Positions 1 to 9,644 of a DNA stretch of 18,424 bases are shown here, one piece after another. The DNA comes from Mycobacterium sp. (GTDB lineage: Bacteria; Actinomycetota; Actinomycetes; Mycobacteriales; Mycobacteriaceae), in contig JAOPWF010000193.1 of the NCBI GenBank assembly GCA_025965815.1, forward strand, positions 1-18,424, in the 5' to 3' direction. The notes beneath the pieces are model-generated. The model did not search any database. It was not told where the DNA came from and saw only the letters and a list, made by a program, of their open reading frames with translations. The position numbers and the translations under genes are program-made. Each line of letters starts with the position of its first letter. The first letter of the stretch is position 1.

Positions 1-884
1 CCATGCCGGCAGCGCGTCCACGTCAGGGCGATGACAGCGGTGTGCGCCTTGCCCAGCTCGGGCGTCCACAGTCCGAGCCACTTCTCCATGTCGGTGGGGG
101 CCAGTACCCCCGCTGACAGAATGCGGTCGCGCGGATAGGTGTGCCGGGCCGCCTGCGCGAGCATGGTGGCCCGGCCCGAGCCCGGCTCGCCAATGGCCGC
201 GACGACGTGTCCGGCCGACATGGCCTGTTCAGCCCGGCCGACCGCCGACGTCCACGACGCCGAGAGTGACCGCAGGCTGCCGAGCCGGGTTCCAGCCGCG
301 GAACCTCGATGCGGAACACCTGGCCGCGCGGCGTCTGCCGTGGCCGCCGGCCGCTGGACGACTGCGACCAGGTCGTCAGGTTGACGCTGCCCTCGAGATG
401 GCCGGTGGTCGGATCGAGGACCGGGACGGCTGCGCAGGTGAACGTGCACAGACTCCGGGCGTCGTGCTGATCCGCGCGCACCAGGGTCGGGACGCGGTCA
501 GCGAGGGCAAGCCCAAGTCCGTTGGTGCCGACCTCGCGTTCGGAGTAGGCGAAGCCGGGCGCCAGGTGCACGTCGTCGAGCGCCTGCAAGACGCTGTGGT
601 CTCCGCTGACCCGGTTGAGCACGATCCCGTCTGCGTCGGTCAGCATCAGGCTGATGGGCTCGTCGGCGACGGTCCGCTGCAAGTCGAGAAGCACCTCGCT
701 GCCGCATTCGTAGAACAGCGACTCCTGGGCGTCGGTGCCCGTGAAGACGGGTTCGATGGTTTCCAGCGAGACGCCGTAGTCCTCGCTGCGCTGCCACGAC
801 GCGAACAGCCGACGGAAATTCTCTTGGCCTCGCGGTTTTGCATCTGATGCAGCCGCACCCGGTCCGGGAGTTGGTCGGGCACCC
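1..884 (-). pseudogene. MimR-like transcriptional activator, degraded and partial
   Basis: This reads as a remnant of a MimR/AcoR-like activator with an N-terminal GAF-type sensor. The piece SWQRSEDYGVSLETIEPVFTG and the later FAYSEREVGTNGLG, CTFTCAAVPVLD and GSVNLTTWSQSSS are characteristic. The frame is broken repeatedly. The N-terminal part (DQLPDRVRLHQMQNREA, about 826-880) is in a different frame from FRRLFASWQRSED (815 and below). At about 352/353 WSQSSS runs straight into GRRPRQTPRGQVF, where relatives as I recall them have some 25 more residues. At 278-283 the frame must shift to continue as LRSLSASWTSAVGRAEQAM, AIGEPGSGRATMLAQAA and LAPTDMEKWLGLWTPELGK. At about 22-24 it must shift again to give VDALPAW. 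The C-terminal half lies outside the window. Each shift could be a sequencing error, but four together favour a pseudogene. It is divergent from the amidohydrolase operon, the place expected for the operon's regulator. No intact start is assigned; GTG near 882 is one possibility. Confidence 0.75.
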
Positions 885-974
885 CTTCCGCGTTCCTGTC
901 GGCGTATCGCCACCGCCGCGCTGTGATCCACGTTTCAAGGATTGCGCCGGGACACACCGCCGACCAAGACGCGC

Positions 975-995
975 GACGTCTCAAATTGAGACGTC
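975..995. promoter_or_regulatory. Perfect 10-bp inverted repeat, putative activator operator
   Basis: The arms GACGTCTCAA and TTGAGACGTC are perfectly complementary around a single central A. The repeat lies in the divergent region between the broken MimR-like gene and the amidohydrolase, about 80 bases before the amidohydrolase ATG. Position and symmetry fit an upstream activator site for a dimeric regulator. Assigning it to the MimR-like protein is inference. Confidence 0.5.
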
Positions 996-1044
996 AGCAA
1001 GGTCCGATAACCGGTCGCGCGACCATAAGCTCTGGCCTACGTCT

Positions 1045-1060
1045 TGTGACAGCAGTCACA
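1045..1060. promoter_or_regulatory. CRP-type palindrome TGTGACAGCAGTCACA
   Basis: The site matches the TGTGA-N6-TCACA consensus of CRP-family regulators exactly, a motif mycobacterial Crp proteins are known to bind. It ends two bases before the AAGGAG ribosome site and 16 bases before the amidohydrolase ATG. This close to the start it would sit in the leader or over the core promoter, so repression, or control tied to carbon and cAMP status, is more likely than classic upstream activation. Function is inferred. Confidence 0.5.
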
Positions 1061-1076
1061 CGAAGGAGAGCCTGAC

Positions 1077-2135
1077 ATGTACGAAAAGGATGGCGAGAAG
1101 TATTTCATCGTCGATGCGCATATCGCGTTGTGGGATGCCCGTCCGGAGAACCAGCGCAATATTCACGGCAGGCAGTTCATCGACTGTTTTTATGATTATC
1201 ACCGCAATCTGTCGCCCGAATCGGAGGTGTGGAGCTACGAGGAGTACCTGTACCAGGGCGGTGATCGGCTGATGAAGGATCTGTTCACCGATGGCTACGT
1301 CGACCATGCGATCTTCCAGCCGGCGTTCCTCGGGGAGTTCTATTACCGCGGGTTTGGTCAGACCGATGAGGCGTCGGCGTTGGCGGCGGCCCATCCCGAC
1401 CAGCTGACCTACAACCATAATTTCGACCCGCGCAATGGTGAGGCGGGGCTGGATCAGTTACGCGCCGACGCGGAGCGGTTCGGGCTGAAGGGGGTGAAGC
1501 TCTATACCGCCGAATGGCATGGCGACTCGCGCGGCTACAAGCTCGACGACCCGTGGGCGCACCGCTATCTGGAGGCCTGCCAGGAGCTGGGCATCCGCAA
1601 CATTCATGTCCACAAGGGCCCGACCATTCGGCCGCTGGATCGCGACGCCTTCGACGTCGCCGACATCGACCATGTCGCCTCGGACTACACCGAGCTGAAC
1701 TTCATCGTCGAGCATTGTGGACTGCCCCGGCTGGAGGACTTCTGCTGGATCGCCACCCAGGAGCCCAACGTGCACGCCGGGCTGGCGGTGGCGATGCCGT
1801 TCATCCACACCCGGCCGAAGTACTTCGCGCAGATCATGGGTGAGCTGTTGTACTGGGTGGGCGAGGACCGCATCCAGTTCTCGTCGGACTACGCGCTGTG
1901 GACACCGCGCTGGCTGGTGGAGGCGTTCGTCGATTTCCAGATCCCCGACGATCTGGGCGAGTACCCGGCGATCACCACCGGGCAGAAGAAGAAAGTCCTG
2001 GGCCTCAACGCCGCCAAGATGTATGACCTCGCGGTTCCGGGCGAGCTGCAGCTGCCGGGCGCAGACGAGCCGGCGGTGGGCCCGCGCGGCGCCGAGGACG
2101 TCGCCGAAGCCGCGGACCATCTAGTCGGGGCCTGA
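1077..2135 (+). CDS. Amidohydrolase-2 family protein of a mim/prm-type operon
   Basis: A 352-residue protein of the amidohydrolase_2 (ACMSD-like) TIM-barrel family, usually found as a companion gene in mycobacterial and rhodococcal propane monooxygenase clusters; its substrate there is not established to my knowledge. The N-terminal strand FIVDAHIALWDARPENQ carries His15, but the usual second His of HxH is Ala here. His177/His179 in IHVHKG, His213 in FIVEHCG and Asp271 in FSSDYALW are the other likely metal ligands. ATG 1077 is preceded at good spacing by AAGGAG (1063-1068). It is the first gene of a run of four. The next gene begins one base after the TGA, so the two are probably translationally coupled. 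The family call is secure; the reaction is not. Confidence 0.88.
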   Translation: MYEKDGEKYFIVDAHIALWDARPENQRNIHGRQFIDCFYDYHRNLSPESEVWSYEEYLYQGGDRLMKDLFTDGYVDHAIFQPAFLGEFYYRGFGQTDEASALAAAHPDQLTYNHNFDPRNGEAGLDQLRADAERFGLKGVKLYTAEWHGDSRGYKLDDPWAHRYLEACQELGIRNIHVHKGPTIRPLDRDAFDVADIDHVASDYTELNFIVEHCGLPRLEDFCWIATQEPNVHAGLAVAMPFIHTRPKYFAQIMGELLYWVGEDRIQFSSDYALWTPRWLVEAFVDFQIPDDLGEYPAITTGQKKKVLGLNAAKMYDLAVPGELQLPGADEPAVGPRGAEDVAEAADHLVGA

Positions 2136-2136
2136 G

Positions 2137-2888
2137 GTGAACCGGCTCGAGGACGCATACGCGGCGCTGGGGGCGGTGGTTGATCCCGAGCTCGACGAGC
2201 CCATCACTGATCTGGGGTTTGTCCGCTCACTGGTGATCACCGGCCCAGACGTCGAAGTTCACCTTCGGCTGCCCACCTCGTTCTGCGCGCCGAATTTCGC
2301 TTACCTGATGGCGTCGGACGCCAAAGATGTTCTGGTGGCGCTTGATTGGACGGACCAGGTGATCGTCGAGCTTGACGACCATCACGATTCCGACATCATC
2401 AACGCCGGGCTGGCCGCCGACGCCGGTTACCGGGGCACCTTCGGGCACGAGGCGCAAGACAGCCTTGAGGACCTGCGGCTCACCTTCGCGCGCAAGGCGC
2501 ACACCGCCGCGATGGAGCGGTGCCTGACCCAGCTGCTGGGGTCTGACCCCGGCCGCCCGGTCGCGTCGCTGGGCGAGGTACGGCTGCGCGAACTGCCCGA
2601 CGATGAGAGAACGCGGGCATTGCTGGGTCGCCGAACAGCCCTGGGCTTGCCGACCGCAGCCGAGGCGTTGGTGATGGTGGATCACCACGGCCACGGCTAC
2701 CCCCCCGACGATGTACCGATCGGGTTGCGCCGTGCCCGCTCCACCCGTATCTCCATCGACGGCAATGCCCACTTCTGCCGGGGGCTGCTGGGCACCCGAT
2801 ATCCCGCCGAACCCCCTGCCGCGCCACCCGACCCGGCATTCGTGGCGCTGGCCGCGCTGACAATTCCCGACTCAGGAAAGGAACAACC

Positions 2889-2892
<4 letters not shown>
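2137..2892 (+). CDS. DUF59/MIP18-family protein (iron-sulfur assembly-like)
   Basis: A 251-residue protein. Residues 1-100 form a MIP18/DUF59 domain with the signature VVDPELDEPITDLGFV (14-29) and a conserved Cys50 in SFCAPNFAYLM. DUF59 proteins act in iron-sulfur or metal-centre maturation, and in phenylacetate-type oxygenase clusters they help the oxygenase. The rest (about 100-251) has no domain I recognise and is longer than stand-alone DUF59 proteins. It starts at GTG 2137, one base after the amidohydrolase stop, with GAGG overlapping that stop. It ends in an ATGA overlap with the alcohol dehydrogenase. Inference: it assists assembly of a metal centre in a monooxygenase or in another operon enzyme. 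The partner oxygenase is not in this window. Confidence 0.8.
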
Positions 2893-5629
<2,737 letters not shown>

Positions 5630-5662
5630 CGCCGGTTCACGGCACGGTCGGGAGGTCGAGAT

Positions 5663-6062
5663 GTGCTCGTACCCAACGGCTTTGCCGAGTTCACCCTGGT
5701 ATCGCACGATGTAGGTGACGGCAGTGAGTTCGACACGCCCCAACTCAGCGACTCGGGGCCGGCGGCGACCACATCTCACCACACCTGGTGGCGGGGTGCG
5801 CTCACTCCGACGCTGAGCTACGTCGTCGCGATGTTCGACGAGCTCGGGTTGGGCGACTCGGGATTCTGGCACTGGATGTCGTCGACATCCCGCCCGGCGT
5901 GACCGCGGGCTGACGCGGGACACCCGAGCGGACGGGGTTGCCGAACTGCGCGCGGCAGTTTCGCAACGATCTCAAGCTGAGCCGGTACATCGGAGCTTCC
6001 CCGCCGCCGGGCGACCGGCCACACACCTACCGGGCCCGCATGACCGTGAAGGGGTCGCGTTA
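5663..6062 (+). pseudogene. PEBP (YbhB/YbcL) family gene, frameshifted
   Basis: This appears to be a broken phosphatidylethanolamine-binding-family gene, similar to the mycobacterial Rv2140c type. The first frame (GTG 5663, with GGAGG at 5651-5655) gives FAEFTLVSHDVGDG, a degenerate middle, then GDSGFWHW, equivalent to the family's SGFWHW. Immediately afterwards the sensible continuation DVVDIPPGVTAG is in another frame and hits a stop near 5909. The typical C-terminal block reappears as RQFRNDLKLSRYIGASPPPG then DRPHTYRARM, ending at TAG 6060-6062, matching the family's YxGxxPPPGxxxHxY. The ligand-pocket middle is poorly conserved and the tail short, so function is unlikely. It lies between the groEL-like gene and the sensor operon and belongs to neither. 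Confidence 0.7.
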
Positions 6063-6066
6063 GGAC

Positions 6067-6094
6067 GTCCGGGTTCGAGTCCCCCCTTGCGCAC
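6067..6094 (+). other. tRNA T-arm-like fragment, possible old att or tRNA remnant
   Basis: The string GGGTTCGAGTCC (6071-6082) followed by CCCCTTGCGCAC resembles the T-loop and acceptor 3' end of a tRNA. The presumed T-stem pairs poorly (CCGGG against CCCCC) and no anticodon or D-arm precedes it, because the bases upstream encode the PEBP remnant. It is not a functional tRNA. It could be a scar of integration at a tRNA 3' end, or chance. Confidence 0.2.
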
Positions 6095-6179
6095 TGCCGT
6101 TGTTGTTGTTGCAGGTCAAGGCCGTCTAATCCCGATGCGCGGGTCTGCTGAAGTGTAGTACCCAACGGCAAGAATCGTA

Positions 6180-6198
6180 GATTGTCACGGATTGTCAC
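6180..6198. repeat. Tandem GATTGTCAC direct repeat upstream of the sensor operon
   Basis: GATTGTCAC occurs at 6180-6188 and again at 6190-6198, a 10-base period that puts both copies on the same helix face. It lies about 70 bases before the likely start of the GlnX-like gene, in the space where the operon promoter must be. A TACGAT at 6240-6245 could be a -10 element, but I see no matching -35. Operator function is inference. Confidence 0.35.
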
Positions 6199-6265
6199 AA
6201 CCTACTCGAAACTCTGCGCGACCCCTGCCCTCCTGCGGTTACGATCACGTTTTGGGGCAGGGGTG

Positions 6266-7537
6266 GTGAACGAGATGGGCTCTCCGCGCACGCTGGACAC
6301 GCGGGCTTCTGTCGCGTGGCTGCGACGCCTTGCCCGCACGACGCCCGGTGTCGTCGGCATCATCGCGGTCGCTGTCGCGGCATGCTGCGTGATCGCCGGG
6401 GTGGTGTGTGCGGCTCAGCTCGACGGGCGGATCGCCGAGCACAACGCGGTTCTCGACCGTTCCGAGCCGTTCGCCTACGCGGCGCAGAACCTGTACGCCG
6501 CTCTGTCGGCCGCCGACGCCGCTGCAGCATCAGCGTTCCTCTCCAGCGGGATCGAAACGGGACCGATGCGGGCGCGTTATCAGCAAGCCTTGGCTGACGC
6601 GGCATCGGCACTGGCGGACGCGTCCGCGGGAGCCACCGAAGCGGATACCCGCACCGCGATGGCGGAGATATCGGCGCAACTGTCTGCGTACACGGGGCTG
6701 ATCGAGTCGGCGCGGGCGAACAACCGGCAGGGGTTCCCGGTCGGGTCCGGGTACTTGCGGGAAGCGTCGTCGTTGATGCAGACCGCGCTGCTTCCGGGCG
6801 CCGAGAGGATCTACAACGACAATCTTGCCACGGTCGACGAAGACCAGCGCGCCGTCGGTGTGGCGCCGACGGTCGGTCTCGTGCTGGTGGTGCTCGTCCT
6901 GGCGGCGATCGGTATTGGCTCGGTGATGGTGTTTGCCCGCACGAACCGGCAATTCAACATGGGGCTCGTCGTCGCGGCGGCCGCGGCGTTGCTGGTGATC
7001 GGGTGGATCGTCGTGGCTACCCGCCTGGCGGCAGGCAACATCGATTACAGCCGAACCGAGGGCACTGCGCGGATCGGGCAGCTCGCGAAGGCTCGCATCC
7101 TCGCCGACCAGGCCCGGACCGACGAAACCCTGCAGCTGATCGCGCGGGGGGACATCACTGCCAGCGAAAAGTCGTTCCACGGCCACATCGACGACCTGGG
7201 CACGCTGGTTGGTACGGGGCCGTCGGCCGCGAGGGACGGTGTTGCGAAATGGACCGCCAGTCACCGCAAGCAGGTGGAGGCCTACCTGGGCGGCGACTAC
7301 CCTGGCGCGGTTGCGCAGGCGATCGGCACCGATCCGGGTGCATCGGCAGCGCAATTCGCCGTCGTCGAATCCAGCTTGCGCGACGAGATCGAGCAAACCC
7401 GCGCGACGCTGCGCGATCGGGTGTCCGCAGCGGGTGCACGGCTGGCGTGGAGTCCGACGGGGACGCTTGCGCTGATGGTGGTCGCTGCGGCGGCGGCCGT
7501 CGTCGGTTTGTGGCCGCGGCTCAAGGAGTTCCTGTGA
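6266..7537 (+). CDS. GlnX-like four-TM membrane sensor protein
   Basis: About 423 residues. Four hydrophobic segments lie near residues 28-50, 200-226, 231-254 and 398-417, giving two extracytoplasmic helical domains of about 150 and 140 residues and almost no cytoplasmic mass. This is the architecture of mycobacterial GlnX, the membrane partner that passes the state of the GlnH binding protein to kinase PknG. The first gene of the operon, it overlaps the next by 4 bases (GTGA), and AAGGAG at 7523-7528 inside its end serves the lipoprotein gene. Start choice is uncertain: GTG 6263, GTG 6266 and ATG 6275 are all in frame; GGGGCAGGGG upstream best supports a GTG. An open frame to TTG 6182 adds no membrane or domain feature and is not preferred. 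The ligand signal is unknown. Confidence 0.75.
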   Translation: MNEMGSPRTLDTRASVAWLRRLARTTPGVVGIIAVAVAACCVIAGVVCAAQLDGRIAEHNAVLDRSEPFAYAAQNLYAALSAADAAAASAFLSSGIETGPMRARYQQALADAASALADASAGATEADTRTAMAEISAQLSAYTGLIESARANNRQGFPVGSGYLREASSLMQTALLPGAERIYNDNLATVDEDQRAVGVAPTVGLVLVVLVLAAIGIGSVMVFARTNRQFNMGLVVAAAAALLVIGWIVVATRLAAGNIDYSRTEGTARIGQLAKARILADQARTDETLQLIARGDITASEKSFHGHIDDLGTLVGTGPSAARDGVAKWTASHRKQVEAYLGGDYPGAVAQAIGTDPGASAAQFAVVESSLRDEIEQTRATLRDRVSAAGARLAWSPTGTLALMVVAAAAAVVGLWPRLKEFL

Positions 7538-8496
7538 GAGCGCGAGTTGTGATGGCACTGCTCACATTTTCGCTCGTCGCCGCCGGATGTGGATCCTCGA
7601 CATCGCCGACGTCGGTGACGGTCGCACCAATCGATGCGAGGCCAGCCGGTGCGCATGAAGTCACGACCGCGCCGGTTGCTGGCAATGCGGACTGCGATCG
7701 GGAAGCCAGCCTGCGCCCTGGTCCGCAGCCTTCGCCGGGCGCCATGCCACCCGGTTCCACGATGGCGGCGATCGCCGAGCGTGGCCGGCTTGTCGTCGGT
7801 GTCGACCAGAACACGTATCCGTTCGGTTTTCGGAACCCCTCTTCGGGACAGCTGGAGGGCTTCGACATCGAGCTTGCCCGGCAGATCGCGCGGAGCATCT
7901 TCGGTTATCCGGACCGCATCGATCTGCGGGTGGTCGATGCGGGCCAACGGGAATCGGCGTTGCAGTCGGGTCAGGTGGACCTGGTGGTCCGGACCTACTC
8001 AATCACCTGTGACCGCAAACGGAACGTCGCATTCTCCACGCCGTACTACTACGCCAACCAGCGCATCCTCGCCGTGAAGGGTTCTGGAATGGATTCTGCC
8101 GCGGCACTTTCGGGCAAACGGGTGTGTGCGGTGCGGGGGACGACCTCGCTGTCGGCGTTGTTCGCGCTCGACCCAAGGCCGACGCTGTTCGGCGTGACCA
8201 GCTGGACCGATTGCCTCGTCATGTTGCAACAGGGACAGGTCGATGCGATCAGCACCGACGACGTGGTGCTGTCCGGGCTTGCCGCGCAGGACCCGAACGT
8301 GGAGGTAGTCGGTCCCAGCATCGGGGTCGAGCCCTACGGCGTCGGGATCAAGAAGGAGAGCAGCGACCTGGTTCGATTCGTCAACGGCGCCCTGGAACAG
8401 ATGCGCGACGACGGAACGTGGCAGCGCCTCTACGACGCCCAGCTGCGAAGCCTCGGACCGTCGCCCGGCCCGCCGACGGCGCGGTACCAGGACTGA
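7534..8496 (+). CDS. GlnH-like family 3 solute-binding lipoprotein
   Basis: A 320-residue lipoprotein. The signal peptide MRARVVMALLTFSLVAAGC ends in a lipobox with Cys19. After a Pro/Ala/Thr-rich linker comes a polar-amino-acid-type (SBP_bac_3) domain: GRLVVGVDQNTYPFGFRNP, LEGFDIELARQIA, GQVDLVVRTYSITCDRKRNV, FSTPYYYANQRILAV, GKRVCAVRGTTS, DAISTDDVVL and PYGVGIKKE. In M. tuberculosis the orthologous family member GlnH binds amino acids such as aspartate and reports through GlnX to PknG. No ABC permease or ATPase gene is adjacent, which supports a sensing rather than uptake role. GTG 7534 overlaps the previous stop and has AAGGAG five bases upstream. The actual ligand cannot be read from sequence. 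Confidence 0.87.
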   Translation: MRARVVMALLTFSLVAAGCGSSTSPTSVTVAPIDARPAGAHEVTTAPVAGNADCDREASLRPGPQPSPGAMPPGSTMAAIAERGRLVVGVDQNTYPFGFRNPSSGQLEGFDIELARQIARSIFGYPDRIDLRVVDAGQRESALQSGQVDLVVRTYSITCDRKRNVAFSTPYYYANQRILAVKGSGMDSAAALSGKRVCAVRGTTSLSALFALDPRPTLFGVTSWTDCLVMLQQGQVDAISTDDVVLSGLAAQDPNVEVVGPSIGVEPYGVGIKKESSDLVRFVNGALEQMRDDGTWQRLYDAQLRSLGPSPGPPTARYQD

Positions 8497-8498
8497 CC

Positions 8499-9644
8499 AT
8501 GAACGTGGTGAGCACTGAGACGATCGACCGCGCACTCGCCTCGCGCACCCAGGAAGTCGCCGCCATGTCGGCGACGCTTATCGAGCTGGAAAGCCACCCA
8601 GGTCTGGAGCACGTGCGTCGCTATCCGCCGACGGGCGTGACCGCGCACCGATGGGCGGTGATCGAGAAATCACTCGCGCAACTGTGGGAGGACCTGGGCC
8701 GGATGACGTCGATCCTGGACTCCGCGCAGGCGGTCCGGGCGCGCCGATCCAACGTCGCCGACGACGATCGCGCCGAGTTGACGAGATTGCTGTTCGGTCG
8801 TCCGCTCGAACTGTCGCGCGAGCGAATTCCCTTGGCTCAGCGCACGATCACGGGTCCCGCCGAAGCGATCGAGTCCGTCGGGCTCGCCGACACGGTGGAG
8901 CGGATGCGCGCCGCCTACCCCGCCGTGGTTGAGTTCTTCGACTCCGTCGACGGGGTCAACTCACTGGTCGCGGAACGGCTCGCTTCGTCGCAGACACGAC
9001 TCGACGAGGCGGGTGTGGCCGGTCCGAAGGAGATCGCCGACCTGTTGGCTGTTTCCGCGACTGATCCGCTCTCGTTGACGCCGCAGGAAGTCGAGCAGCG
9101 CATCAGCGTCATCGCGGTCAGTATCGAACGTCGATCGGCCGAACTCGTGGAGTTGGCGGCGCTGCAGGCGAATTGGCCCGATGCACTCGCGACGACGGCC
9201 GTGCAGCTGGACGCGTTGCGGGACGCGACACAGCGATCCGCACGAGTTCGCGCGCGCGCCGAGCAGATCGTGGTGTCCGGCCCGCTACCGGTGCACGCCG
9301 ACGCCGAACCGGACCTGCGCGCAGCGCTACGGTCGATCACCGCACCGGATCCGGCGGCGCTGCGGTCGCTGCGACACCGCATCGAGGCGGCGCTACGGGT
9401 GGTGCGCGACGACGAGCAGCTCGCGCAGGGCCTGCTGGATCGTCGCAGTGAACTCCAGGGACGGCTGACGGCATACCAGGCGAAGGCGGCCCGGCTCGGG
9501 CTGGGAGAGGACCCAGACCTGTTGGCGTCCGGCCGGATCACTGCGGGCCTGCTGTCTCGACAGCCGTGCGACCTCCGTGCCGTGACCCGTGCGATCACGG
9601 ACTTCCAGCAGATGATCGTCGAGAAGCGGGGGCCGACCAGATGA
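8499..9644 (+). CDS. Unrecognised helical, probably coiled-coil protein
   Basis: 381 residues, not recognised. The composition (Ala, Arg, Glu, Leu, Asp) and long stretches without Pro or Gly suggest an all-helical, partly coiled-coil cytosolic protein. No signal peptide, membrane segment, Cys cluster or catalytic motif is visible. Helical stretches include AVIEKSLAQLWEDLGRM, VAERLASSQTRLDEA, SIERRSAELVELAALQ and LAQGLLDRRSELQGRLTAY. ATG 8499 is two bases after the lipoprotein stop, and the end overlaps the kinase start (ATGA), so it belongs to the operon. The minimal M. tuberculosis glnX-glnH-pknG locus, as I recall it, has no such gene. A scaffold, or an adaptor between membrane sensor and kinase, is a reasonable guess, no more. 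Confidence 0.82.
   Translation: MNVVSTETIDRALASRTQEVAAMSATLIELESHPGLEHVRRYPPTGVTAHRWAVIEKSLAQLWEDLGRMTSILDSAQAVRARRSNVADDDRAELTRLLFGRPLELSRERIPLAQRTITGPAEAIESVGLADTVERMRAAYPAVVEFFDSVDGVNSLVAERLASSQTRLDEAGVAGPKEIADLLAVSATDPLSLTPQEVEQRISVIAVSIERRSAELVELAALQANWPDALATTAVQLDALRDATQRSARVRARAEQIVVSGPLPVHADAEPDLRAALRSITAPDPAALRSLRHRIEAALRVVRDDEQLAQGLLDRRSELQGRLTAYQAKAARLGLGEDPDLLASGRITAGLLSRQPCDLRAVTRAITDFQQMIVEKRGPTR

Noticed and set aside
996..1076. Sigma-54 (-24/-12) promoter for the MimR-like activator
   Set aside because: No TGGCAC-N5-TTGC pattern is present, and mycobacteria are not known to have sigma-54.
1458..2120. 220-residue minus-strand frame
   Set aside because: Antisense to the amidohydrolase and without recognisable motifs.
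6045..6100. Functional tRNA gene
   Set aside because: Only a T-loop-like string is present; the T-stem mismatches and no cloverleaf can be built.
5818..6198. 126-residue minus-strand frame containing CARGDSNP
   Set aside because: That peptide is the usual antisense translation of a tRNA T-arm-like sequence, not a gene.
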